Source of the DNA: Pampus argenteus
Taxonomy: Eukaryota > Chordata > Actinopteri > Scombriformes > Stromateidae
Assembly (NCBI GenBank): GCA_036937835.1
Contig: CM072863.1
Span: forward strand, 25,504,501-25,568,500
DNA length: 64,000 bases
Direction: 5' to 3'
Shown: positions 48,494 to 61,692 of the stretch, one piece after another
Numbering within the stretch: the stretch's first letter is position 1
Layout: the number at the start of each line of letters is the position of its first letter
Made by a program: the position numbers and the translations under genes
The notes under the pieces: generated by a model
Database searches by the model: none
What the model saw: the letters and a program-made list of their open reading frames with translations, nothing else
What the model was told of the DNA's origin: nothing

Positions 48494-51400
48494 CTACAGT
48501 TTTTCTAAAACAAGGAGCAATATTTTCCATCAAAACCATGTTTTCCATCAACAAGTAACTGATTTCTAATGATTAGGACCAAAAAACTCACTTCTGAGAG
48601 CTTCCTGCAGCTTTTACTGTAACATTTGTAAAAATAGCTTTCTCTCAGCGAGAGAAGGCCAAAACTGACAACTACAATTTTTCTTAAACAAGGAGCAATA
48701 TTTTCAATCAAAACCATGTTTGCCATCAACAAGTAACTGATTTCTAATGATTAAGACCAAAAAACTCACTTCTGAGAGCTTCCTGCAGCTTTTACTGTAA
48801 CATTTGTAAAAATAGCTTTCTCTACGGCCAAAACTGACAACTACAGTTTTTCTTAAACAAGGAGCAATATTTTCCATCAAAACCATGTTTGCCATCAACA
48901 AGTAACTGATTTCTAATGATTAGGACCAAAAACTCACTTCTGAGAGCTTCCTGCAGCTTTTACTGTAACATTTGTAAAAATAGCTTTCTCTCAGACCAAA
49001 ACTGACAACTACAGTTTTTTTTAAACAAGGAGCAATATTTTCAATCAAAACCATGTTTGTCATCAAAAAGTAACTGATTTCTAATGATTAGGACCAAAAA
49101 ACTCACTTCTTAGAGCTTCCTGCAGCTTTTACTGTAACATTTGTAAAAATAGCTTTCTCTGAGGCCAAAACTGACAACTACAGTTTTCTTAAACAAGGAG
49201 CAATATTTTCAATCAAAACCATGTTTGCCATCAACAAGTAACTGATTTCTAATGATTAGCACCAAAAAACTCACTTCTGAGAGCTTCCTGCAGCTTTTAC
49301 TGTAACATTTGTAAAAATAGCTTTCTCTCCGGCCAAAACTGACAACTACAGTTTTTCTTAAACAAGGAGCAATATTTTCCATCAAAACCATGTTTGACAT
49401 CAACAAGTAACTGATTTCTAATGATTAGGACAAAAAACTCACTTCTGAGAGCTGCCTGCAGCTTTTACTGTAACATTTGAAAAAATAGCTTTCTCTCAGG
49501 CCAAAACTGACAACTACAGTTTTTGTTAAACAAGGAGCAATATTTTCAATCAAAACCATGTTTTCCATCAACAAGTAACTGATTTCTAATGATTAGGACC
49601 AAAAAACTCACTTCTGAGAGCTTCCTGCAGCTTTTACTGTAACATTTGTAAAAATAGCTTTCTCTCAGCGAGAGAAGGTCAAAGCTGACAACTACAGTTT
49701 TTCTTAAACAAGGAGCAATATTTTCAATCAAAACCATGTTTGCCATCAACAAGTAACTGATTTCTAATGATTAGGACCAAAAAACTCACTTCTGAGAGCT
49801 TCCTGCAGCTTTTACTGTAACATTTGTAAAAATAGCTTTCTCTCAGCAAGAGAAGGTCAAAGCTGACAACTACAGTTTTTCTTAAACAAGGAGCAATATT
49901 TTCAATCAAAACCATGTTTGCCATCAACAAGTAACTGATTTCTAATGATTATGACCAAAAAACTCACTTCTGAGAGCTTCCTGCAGCTTTTACTGTAACA
50001 TTTGTAAAAATAGCTTTCTCTCCGGCCAAAACTGACAACTACAGTTTTTCTTAAACAAGGAGCAATATTTTCCATCAAAACCATGTTTTCCATCAACAAG
50101 TAACTGATTTCTAATGATTAGGACCAAAAAACTCACTTCTGAGAGCTTCCTGCAGCTTTTACTGTAACATTTGTAAAAATAGCTTTCTCTCAGCAAGAGA
50201 AGGTCAAAGCTGACAACTACAGTTTTTCTTAAACAAGGAGCAATATTTTCAATCAAAACCATGTTTGCCATCAACAAGTAACTGATTTCTAATGATTAGG
50301 ACCAAAAAACTCACTTCTGAGAGCTTCCTGCAGCTTTTACTGTAACATTTGTAAAAATAGCTTTCTCTCCGGCCAAAACTGACAACTACAGTTTTTCTTA
50401 AACAAGGAGCAATATCTTCCTTCAAAACCATGTTTGCCATCAACAAGTAACTGATTTCTAATGATTAGGACCAAAAAACTCACTTCTGAGAGCTTCCTGC
50501 AGCTTTTACTGTAACATTTGTAAAAATAGCTTTCTCTCAGGCCAAAACTGACAACTACAGTTTTTCTTAAACAAGGAGCAATATTTTCAATCAAAACCAT
50601 GTTTGCCATCAACAAGTAACTGATTTCTAATGATTAGGACCAAAAAACTCACTTCTGAGAGCTTCCTGCAGCTTTTACTGTAACATTTGTAAAAATAGCT
50701 TTCTCTCAGGCCAAAACTGACAACTACAGTTTTTCTTAAACAAGGAGCAATATTTTCAATCAAAACCATGTTTGCCATCAACAACTAACTGATTTCTAAT
50801 GATTAGGACTAAAAAACTCACTTCTGAGAGCTTCCTGCAGCTTTTACTGTAACATTTGTAAAAATTGCTTTCTCTCCGGCCAAAACTGACAACTACAGTT
50901 TTTCTTAAGCAAGGAGCAATATTTTCCATCAAAACCATGTTTTCCATCAACAAGTAACTGATTTCTAATGATTAGGACCAAAAAACTCACTTCTGAGAGC
51001 TTCCTGCAGCTTTTACTGTAACATTTGTAAAAATAGCTTTCTCTCAGCGAGAGAAGGCCAAAACTGACAACTACAATTTTTCTTAAACAAGGAGCAATAT
51101 TTTCAATCAAAACCATGTTTGCCATCAACAAGTAACTGATTTCTAATGATTATGACCAAAAAACTCACTTCTGAGAGCTTCCTGCAGCTTTTACTGTAAC
51201 CTTTGTAAAAATAGCTTTCTCTCAGGCCAAAACTGACAACTACAGTTTTTCTAAAACAAGGAGCAATATTTTCCATCAAAACCATGTTTTCCATCAACAA
51301 GTAACTGATTTCTAATGATTAGGACCAAAAAACTCACTTCTGAGAGCTTCCTGCAGCTTTTACTGTAACATTTGTAAAAATTGCTTTCTCTCCGGCCAAA

Positions 51401-54400
51401 ACTGACAACTACAGTTTTTCTTAAGCAAGGAGCAATATTTTCCATCAAAACCATGTTTTCCATCAACAAGTAACTGATTTCTAATGATTAGGACCAAAAA
51501 ACTCACTTCTGAGAGCTTCCTGCAGCTTTTACTGTAACATTTGTAAAAATAGCTTTCTCTCAGCGAGAGAAGGCCAAAACTGACAACTACAATTTTTCTT
51601 AAACAAGGAGCAATATTTTCAATCAAAACCATGTTTGCCATCAACAAGTAACTGATTTCTAATGATTATGACCAAAAAACTCACTTCTGAGAGCTTCCTG
51701 CAGCTTTTACTGTAACCTTTGTAAAAATAGCTTTCTCTCAGGCCAAAACTGACAACTACAGTTTTTCTAAAACAAGGAGCAATATTTTCCATCAAAACCA
51801 TGTTTTCCATCAACAAGTAACTGATTTCTAATGATTAGGACCAAAAAACTCACTTCTGAGAGCTTCCTGCAGCTTTTACTGTAACATTTGTAAAAATAGC
51901 TTTCTCTCAGCGAGAGAAGGCCAAAACTGACAACTACAATTTTTCTTAAACAAGGAGCAATATTTTCAATCAAAACCATGTTTGCCATCAACAAGTAACT
52001 GATTTCTAATGATTAAGACCAAAAAACTCACTTCTGAGAGCTTCCTGCAGCTTTTACTGTAACATTTGTAAAAATAGCTTTCTCTACGGCCAAAACTGAC
52101 AACTACAGTTTTTCTTAAACAAGGAGCAATATTTTCCATCAAAACCATGTTTGCCATCAACAAGTAACTGATTTCTAATGATTAGGACCAAAAACTCACT
52201 TCTGAGAGCTTCCTGCAGCTTTTACTGTAACATTTGTAAAAATAGCTTTCTCTCAGACCAAAACTGACAACTACAGTTTTTTTTAAACAAGGAGCAATAT
52301 TTTCAATCAAAACCATGTTTGTCATCAAAAAGTAACTGATTTCTAATGATTAGGACCAAAAAACTCACTTCTTAGAGCTTCCTGCAGCTTTTACTGTAAC
52401 ATTTGTAAAAATAGCTTTCTCTGAGGCCAAAACTGACAACTACAGTTTTCTTAAACAAGGAGCAATATTTTCAATCAAAACCATGTTTGCCATCAACAAG
52501 TAACTGATTTCTAATGATTAGCACCAAAAAACTCACTTCTGAGAGCTTCCTGCAGCTTTTACTGTAACATTTGTAAAAATAGCTTTCTCTCCGGCCAAAA
52601 CTGACAACTACAGTTTTTCTTAAACAAGGAGCAATATTTTCCATCAAAACCATGTTTGACATCAACAAGTAACTGATTTCTAATGATTAGGACAAAAAAC
52701 TCACTTCTGAGAGCTGCCTGCAGCTTTTACTGTAACATTTGAAAAAATAGCTTTCTCTCAGGCCAAAACTGACAACTACAGTTTTTGTTAAACAAGGAGC
52801 AATATTTTCAATCAAAACCATGTTTTCCATCAACAAGTAACTGATTTCTAATGATTAGGACCAAAAAACTCACTTCTGAGAGCTTCCTGCAGCTTTTACT
52901 GTAACATTTGTAAAAATAGCTTTCTCTCAGCGAGAGAAGGTCAAAGCTGACAACTACAGTTTTTCTTAAACAAGGAGCAATATTTTCAATCAAAACCATG
53001 TTTGCCATCAACAAGTAACTGATTTCTAATGATTAGGACCAAAAAACTCACTTCTGAGAGCTTCCTGCAGCTTTTACTGTAACATTTGTAAAAATAGCTT
53101 TCTCTCAGCAAGAGAAGGTCAAAGCTGACAACTACAGTTTTTCTTAAACAAGGAGCAATATTTTCAATCAAAACCATGTTTGCCATCAACAAGTAACTGA
53201 TTTCTAATGATTATGACCAAAAAACTCACTTCTGAGAGCTTCCTGCAGCTTTTACTGTAACATTTGTAAAAATAGCTTTCTCTCCGGCCAAAACTGACAA
53301 CTACAGTTTTTCTTAAACAAGGAGCAATATTTTCCATCAAAACCATGTTTTCCATCAACAAGTAACTGATTTCTAATGATTAGGACCAAAAAACTCACTT
53401 CTGAGAGCTTCCTGCAGCTTTTACTGTAACATTTGTAAAAATAGCTTTCTCTCAGCAAGAGAAGGTCAAAGCTGACAACTACAGTTTTTCTTAAACAAGG
53501 AGCAATATTTTCAATCAAAACCATGTTTGCCATCAACAAGTAACTGATTTCTAATGATTAGGACCAAAAAACTCACTTCTGAGAGCTTCCTGCAGCTTTT
53601 ACTGTAACATTTGTAAAAATAGCTTTCTCTCCGGCCAAAACTGACAACTACAGTTTTTCTTAAACAAGGAGCAATATCTTCCTTCAAAACCATGTTTGCC
53701 ATCAACAAGTAACTGATTTCTAATGATTAGGACCAAAAAACTCACTTCTGAGAGCTTCCTGCAGCTTTTACTGTAACATTTGTAAAAATAGCTTTCTCTC
53801 AGGCCAAAACTGACAACTACAGTTTTTCTTAAACAAGGAGCAATATTTTCAATCAAAACCATGTTTGCCATCAACAAGTAACTGATTTCTAATGATTAGG
53901 ACCAAAAAACTCACTTCTGAGAGCTTCCTGCAGCTTTTACTGTAACATTTGTAAAAATAGCTTTCTCTCAGGCCAAAACTGACAACTACAGTTTTTCTTA
54001 AACAAGGAGCAATATTTTCAATCAAAACCATGTTTGCCATCAACAACTAACTGATTTCTAATGATTAGGACTAAAAAACTCACTTCTGAGAGCTTCCTGC
54101 AGCTTTTACTGTAACATTTGTAAAAATTGCTTTCTCTCCGGCCAAAACTGACAACTACAGTTTTTCTTAAGCAAGGAGCAATATTTTCCATCAAAACCAT
54201 GTTTTCCATCAACAAGTAACTGATTTCTAATGATTAGGACCAAAAAACTCACTTCTGAGAGCTTCCTGCAGCTTTTACTGTAACATTTGTAAAAATAGCT
54301 TTCTCTCAGCGAGAGAAGGCCAAAACTGACAACTACAATTTTTCTTAAACAAGGAGCAATATTTTCAATCAAAACCATGTTTGCCATCAACAAGTAACTG

Positions 54401-55384
54401 ATTTCTAATGATTATGACCAAAAAACTCACTTCTGAGAGCTTCCTGCAGCTTTTACTGTAACCTTTGTAAAAATAGCTTTCTCTCAGGCCAAAACTGACA
54501 ACTACAGTTTTTCTAAAACAAGGAGCAATATTTTCCATCAAAACCATGTTTTCCATCAACAAGTAACTGATTTCTAATGATTAGGACCAAAAAACTCACT
54601 TCTGAGAGCTTCCTGCAGCTTTTACTGTAACATTTGTAAAAATAGCTTTCTCTCAGCGAGAGAAGGCCAAAACTGACAACTACAATTTTTCTTAAACAAG
54701 GAGCAATATTTTCAATCAAAACCATGTTTGCCATCAACAAGTAACTGATTTCTAATGATTAAGACCAAAAAACTCACTTCTGAGAGCTTCCTGCAGCTTT
54801 TACTGTAACATTTGTAAAAATAGCTTTCTCTACGGCCAAAACTGACAACTACAGTTTTTCTTAAACAAGGAGCAATATTTTCCATCAAAACCATGTTTGC
54901 CATCAACAAGTAACTGATTTCTAATGATTAGGACCAAAAACTCACTTCTGAGAGCTTCCTGCAGCTTTTACTGTAACATTTGTAAAAATAGCTTTCTCTC
55001 AGACCAAAACTGACAACTACAGTTTTTTTTAAACAAGGAGCAATATTTTCAATCAAAACCATGTTTGTCATCAAAAAGTAACTGATTTCTAATGATTAGG
55101 ACCAAAAAACTCACTTCTTAGAGCTTCCTGCAGCTTTTACTGTAACATTTGTAAAAATAGCTTTCTCTGAGGCCAAAACTGACAACTACAGTTTTCTTAA
55201 ACAAGGAGCAATATTTTCAATCAAAACCATGTTTGCCATCAACAAGTAACTGATTTCTAATGATTAGCACCAAAAACCTCATTCTGAGAGCTTCCTGCAG
55301 CTTTTACTGTAACATTTGTAAAAATAGCTTTCTCTCCGGCCAAAACTGACAACTACAGTTTTTCTTAAACAAGGAGCAATATTT
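48357..55384. repeat. 2746-bp higher-order repeat, with an extra 516-bp partial copy
   Basis: Blocks start at 48357 and 51619, and a third, partial one at 54365. A 516-bp partial repeat (51103-51618) lies between the first two, so most markers recur at 3262 and then 2746 bp. Shared private markers are GTAACCTTTG, GATTAAGACC, CTCTACGGCC, CATCAAAAAGTAAC, GATTAGCACC, GAGCTGCCTGCAG and AATATCTTCCTTC. The third copy changes near 55265-55285 (CAAAAACCTCATTCTG). Confidence 0.78.
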
Positions 55385-55920
55385 TCAATCAAAACCATGT
55401 TTGCCATCAACAAGTAACTGATTTCTAATGATTAAGACCAAAAAACTCACTTCTGAGAGCTTCCTGCAGCTTTTACTGTAACATTTGTAAAAATAGCTTT
55501 CTCTACGGCCAAAACTGACAACTACAGTTTTTCTTAAACAAGGAGCAATATTTTCCATCAAAACCATGTTTGCCATCAACAAGTAACTGATTTCTAATGA
55601 TTAGGACCAAAAACTCACTTCTGAGAGCTTCCTGCAGCTTTTACTGTAACATTTGTAAAAATAGCTTTCTCTCAGACCAAAACTGACAACTACAGTTTTT
55701 TTTAAACAAGGAGCAATATTTTCAATCAAAACCATGTTTGTCATCAAAAAGTAACTGATTTCTAATGATTAGGACCAAAAAACTCACTTCTTAGAGCTTC
55801 CTGCAGCTTTTACTGTAACATTTGTAAAAATAGCTTTCTCTGAGGCCAAAACTGACAACTACAGTTTTCTTAAACAAGGAGCAATATTTTCAATCAAAAC
55901 CATGTTTGCCATCAACAAGT
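54712..55920. repeat. 673-bp tandem duplication
   Basis: 54712-55247 is repeated at 55385-55920 with the same markers (GATTAAGACC, CTCTACGG, CATCAAAAAGTAAC, TCTGAGGCC); then GATTATGACC replaces GATTAGCACC, marking the far breakpoint. Confidence 0.65.
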
Positions 55921-56879
55921 AACTGATTTCTAATGATTATGACCAAAAAACTCACTTCTGAGAGCTTCCTGCAGCTTTTACTGTAACATTTGTAAAAATA
56001 GCTTTCTCTCCGGCCAAAACTGACAACTACAGTTTTTCTTAAACAAGGAGCAATATTTTCCATCAAAACCATGTTTTCCATCAACAAGTAACTGATTTCT
56101 AATGATTAGGACCAAAAAACTCACTTCTGAGAGCTTCCTGCAGCTTTTACTGTAACATTTGTAAAAATAGCTTTCTCTCAGCAAGAGAAGGTCAAAGCTG
56201 ACAACTACAGTTTTTCTTAAACAAGGAGCAATATTTTCAATCAAAACCATGTTTGCCATCAACAAGTAACTGATTTCTAATGATTAGGACCAAAAAACTC
56301 ACTTCTGAGAGCTTCCTGCAGCTTTTACTGTAACATTTGTAAAAATAGCTTTCTCTCCGGCCAAAACTGACAACTACAGTTTTTCTTAAACAAGGAGCAA
56401 TATCTTCCTTCAAAACCATGTTTGCCATCAACAAGTAACTGATTTCTAATGATTAGGACCAAAAAACTCACTTCTGAGAGCTTCCTGCAGCTTTTACTGT
56501 AACATTTGTAAAAATAGCTTTGTCTCAGGCCAAAACTGACAACTACAGTTTTTCTTAAACAAGGATCAATATTTTCAATCAAAACCATGTTTGCCATCAA
56601 CAAGTAACTGATTTCTAATGATTAAGACCAAAAAACTCACTTCTGAGAGCTTCCTGCAGCTTTTACTGTAACATTTGTAAAAATAGCTTTCTCTCCGGCC
56701 AAAACTGACAACTACAGTTTTTCTTAAACAAGGAGCAATATCTTCCTTCAAAACCATGTTTGCCATCAACAAGTAACTGATTTCTAATGATTAGGACCAA
56801 AAAACTCATTTCTGAGAGCTTCCTGCAGCTTTTACTGTAACATTTGTAAAAATAGCTTTGTCTCAGGCCAAAACTGACA

Positions 56880-57460
56880 ACTACAGTTTTTCTTAAACAA
56901 GGAGCAATATTTTCAATGAAAACCATGTTTGCCATCAACAAGTAACTGATTTCTAATGATTAGGACCAAAAAACTTACTTCTGAGAGCTTCCTGCAGCTT
57001 TTACTGCAACATTTGTAAAAATAGCTTTCTCTCAGGCCAAAACTGACAACTATAGTTTTTCTGAAACAAGGAGCAATATTTTCAATCAAAACCATGTTTG
57101 CCATCAACAAGTAACTGATTTCTAATGATTAGGAGGCAAAAACTAACTTCTGAGAGCTTCCTGCAGCTTTTACTGTAACATTTGTAAAAATAGCTTTATC
57201 TCGGCGAGAGAAGGCCAAAACTGACAACTACAGTTTTTCTTAAACAAGGAGCAATATTTTCAATCGAAACCATGTTTGCCATCAACAAGTAACTAATTTC
57301 TAATGATTAGGAGCCCAAAAATAACTTCTGAGAGCTTCCTGCAGCTTTTACTGTAACATTTGTAAAAATAGCTTTGTCTCGGCGAGAGAAGCCCAAAACT
57401 GACAACTATAGTTTTTCTTATACAAGGAGCCATATTTTCAATCAAAACCATGTTTGCCAT
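56880..57460. repeat. Island of left-arm-type monomers within the right arm
   Basis: About three and a half monomers carrying TTTTCAATGAAAACC, AAACTTACTTC, CTATAG, GGAGGCAAAAACTAAC, CTCGGCGAGAGAAGG, GGAGCCCAAAAATAAC and CTTATACAAGGAGCC in the same order as in the 2-19 kb region. None of this set is otherwise seen between 25.3 and 56 kb. The type reappears from about 63740 to the window end. Confidence 0.75.
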
Positions 57461-60400
57461 CAACAAGTAACTGATTTCTAATGATTAGGACCAAAAAACT
57501 CACTTCTGAGAGCTTCCTGCAGCTTTTACTGTAACATTTGTAAAAATAGCTTTCTCTCTGGCCAAAACTGACAACTACAGTTTTTCTTAAACAAGGAGCA
57601 ATATTTTCCATCAAAACCATGTTTTCCATCAACAAGTAACTGATTTCTAATGATTAGGACCAAAAAACTCACTTCTGAGAGCTTCCTGCAGCTTTTACTG
57701 TAACATTTGTAAAAATAGCTTTCTCTCAGCGAGAGAAGGTCAAAGCTGACAACTACAGTTTTTCTTAAACAAGGAGCAATATTTTCAATCAAAACCATGT
57801 TTGCCATCAACAAGTAACTGATTTCTAATGATTATGACCAAAAAACTCACTTCTGAGAGCTTCCTGCAGCTTTTACTGTAACATTTGTAAAAATAGCTTT
57901 CTCTCAGGCCAAACCTGACAACTACAGTTTTTCTAAAACAAGGAGCAATATTTTCAATCAAAACCATGTTTGCCATCAACAAGTAACTGATTTCTAATGA
58001 TTAGGACCAAAAAACTCACTTCTGAGAGCTTCCTGCAGCTTTTACTGTAACATTTGTAAAAATAGCTTTCTCTCAGGCCAAAACTGACAACTACAGTTTT
58101 TCTAAAACAAGGAGCAATATTTTCAATCAAAACCATGTTTGCCATCAACAAGTAACTGATTTCTAATGATTAGGACCAAAAAACTCACTTCTGAGAGCTT
58201 CCTGCAGCTTTTACTGTAACATTTGTAAAAATAGCTTTCTCTCAGCGAGAGAAGGCCAAAACTGACAACTACAATTTTCTTAAACAACGAGCAATATTTT
58301 CAATCAAAACCATGTTTGCCATCAACAAGTAACTGATTTCTAATGATTATGACCAAAAAACTCACTTCTGAGAGCTTCCTGCAGCTTTTACTGTAACATT
58401 TGTAAAAAATAGCTTTCTCTCCGGCCAAAACTGACAACTACAGTTTTTCTTAAACAAGGAGCAATATTTTCCATCAAAACCATGTTTGCCATCAACAAGT
58501 AACTGATTTCTAATGATTATGACCAAAAAACTCACTTCTGAGAGCTTCCTGCAGCTTTTACTGTAACATTTGTAAAAATAGCTTTCTCTCAGGCCAAACC
58601 TGACAACTACAGTTTTTCTAAAACAAGGAGCAATATTTTCAATCAAAACCATGTTTGCCATCAACAAGTAACTGATTTCTAATGATTAGGACCAAAAAAC
58701 TCACTTCTGAGAGCTTCCTGCAGCTTTTACTGTAACATTTGTAAAAATAGCTTTCTCTCAGCGAGAGAAGGCCAAAACTGACAACTACAATTTTCTTAAA
58801 CAACGAGCAATATTTTCAATCAAAACCATGTTTGCCATCAACAAGTAACTGATTTCTAATGATTAGGACCAAAAAACTCACTTCTGAGAGCTTCCTGCAG
58901 CTTTTACTGTAACATTTGTAAAAAATAGCTTTCTCTCCGGCCAAAACTGACAACTACAGTTTTTCTTAAACAAGGAGCAATATTTTCCATCAAAACCATG
59001 TTTGCCATCAACAAGTAACTGATTTCTAATGATTAGGACCAAAAAACTCACTTCTGAGAGCTTCCTGCAGCTTTTACTGTAACAATTGTAAAAATAGCTT
59101 TCTCTCAGGCCAAAACTGACAACTACAGTTTTTTTTAAACAAGGAGCAATATTTTCAATCAAAACCATGTTTGTCATCAACAAGTAACTGATTTCTAATG
59201 ATTAGGACCAAAAAACTCACTTCTTAGAGCTTCCTGCAGCTTTTACTGTAACATTTGTAAAAATAGCTTTCTCTCCAGCCAAAACTGACAACTACAGTTT
59301 TTTTTAAACAAGAAGCAATATTTTCCATCAAAACCATGTTTGGTGTTGATACAAGTAACTGATTTCTAATGATTGGGACCAAAAAACTCACTTCTGAGAG
59401 CTTCCTGCAGCTTTTACTGTAACATTTGTAAAGATAGCTTTCTCTCAGGCCAAAACTGACAACTACAGTTTTTCTTAAACAAGGAGCAATATTTTCAATC
59501 AAAACCATGTTTGCCATCAACAAGTAACTGATTTCTAATGATTAGGACCAAAAAACTCACTTCTGAGAGCTTCCTGCAGCTTTTACTGTAACATTTGTAA
59601 AAATATCTTTCTCTCCGGCCAAAACTGACAACTACAGTTTTTCTTAAACAAGGAGCAATATTTTCAATCAAAACCATGTTTGCCATCAACAAGTAACTGA
59701 TTTCTAATGATTAGGACCAAAAAAGGCACTTCTTAGAGCTTCCTGCAGCTTTTACTGTAACATTTGTAAAAATAGCTTTCTCTCTGGCCAAAACTGACAA
59801 CTACAGTTTTTCTTAAACAAGGAGCAATATTTTCCATCAAAACCATGTTTTCCATCAACAAGTAACTGATTTCTAATGATTAGGACCAAAAAACTCACTT
59901 CTGAGAGCTTCCTGCAGCTTTTACTGTAACATTTGTAAAAAATAGCTTTCTCTCCGGCCAAAACTGACAACTACAGTTTTTCTTAAACAAGGAGCAATAT
60001 TTTCCATCAAAACCATGTTTGCCATCAACAAGTAACTGATTTCTAATGATTAGGACCAAAAAACTCACTTCTGAGAGCTTCCTGCAGCTTTTACTGTAAC
60101 ATTTGTAAAAATAGCTTTCTCTCAGGCCAAAACTGACAACTACAGTTTTTTTTAAACAAGGAGCAATATTTTCAATCAAAACCATGTTTGTCATCAACAA
60201 GTAACTGATTTCTAATGATTAGGACCAAAAAACTCACTTCTTAGAGCTTCCTGCAGCTTTTACTGTAACATTTGTAAAAATAGCTTTCTCTCCGGCCAAA
60301 ACTGACAACTACAGTTTTTCTTAAACAAGGAGCAATATTTTCCATCAAAACCATGTTTGCCATCAACAAGTAACTGATTTCTAATGATTAGGACCAAAAA

Positions 60401-61692
60401 ACTCACTTCTGAGAGCTTCCTGCAGCTTTTACTGTAACATTTGTAAAAATAGCTTTGTCTCAGGCCAAAACTGACAACTACAGTTTTTCTTAAACAACGA
60501 GCAATATTTTCAATCAAAACCATGTTTGCCATCAACAAGTAACTGATTTCTAATGATTAGGACCAAAAAACTCACTTCTGAGAGCTAACTGCAGCTTTTA
60601 CTGTAACATTTGTAAAAATAGCTTTCTCTCAGGCCAAAACTGACAACTACAGTTTTTCTTAAACAACGAGCAATATTTTCAATCAAAACCATGTTTGCCA
60701 TCAACAAGTAACTGATTTCTAATGATTAGGACCAAAAAACTCACTTCTGAGAGCTTCCTGCAGCTTTTACTGTAACATTTGTAAAAATAGCTTTCTCTCA
60801 GGCCAAAACTGACAACTACAGTTTTTCTAAAACAAGGAGCAATATTTTCAATCAAAACCATGTTTGCCATCAACAAGTAACTGATTTCTAATGATTAGGA
60901 CCAAAAAACTCACTTCTGAGAGCTTCCTGCAGCTTTTACTGTAACATTTGTAAAAATAGCTTTCTCTCAGGCCAAACCTGACAACTACAGTTTTTCTAAA
61001 ACAAGGAGCAATATTTTCAATCAAAACCATGTTTGCCATCAACAAGTAACTGATTTCTAATGATTAGGACCAAAAAACTCACTTCTGAGAGCTTCCTGCA
61101 GCTTTTACTGTAACATTTGTAAAAATAGCTTTCTCTCAGGCCAAAACTGACAACTACAGTTTTTTTTAAACAAGGAGCAATATTTTCAATCAAAACCATG
61201 TTTGTCATCAACAAGTAACTGATTTCTAATGATTAGGACCAAAAAACTCACTTCTTAGAGCTTCCTGCAGCTTTTACTGTAACATTTGTAAAAATAGCTT
61301 TCTCTCCGGCCAAAACTGACAACTACAGTTTTTCTTAAACAAGGAGCAATATTTTCCATCAAAACCATGTTTGCCATCAACAAGTAACTGATTTCTAATG
61401 ATTAGGACCAAAAAACTCACTTCTGAGAGCTTCCTGCAGCTTTTACTGTAACATTTGTAAAAATAGCTTTGTCTCAGGCAAAAACTGACAACTACAGTTT
61501 TTCTTAAACAACGAGCAATATTTTCAATCAAAACCATGTTTGCCATCAACAAGTAACTGATTTCTAATGATTAGGACCAAAAAACTCACTTCTGAGAGCT
61601 AACTGCAGCTTTTACTGTAACATTTGTAAAAATAGCTTTCTCTCAGGCCAAAACTGACAACTACAGTTTTTCTTAAACAACGAGCAATATTT

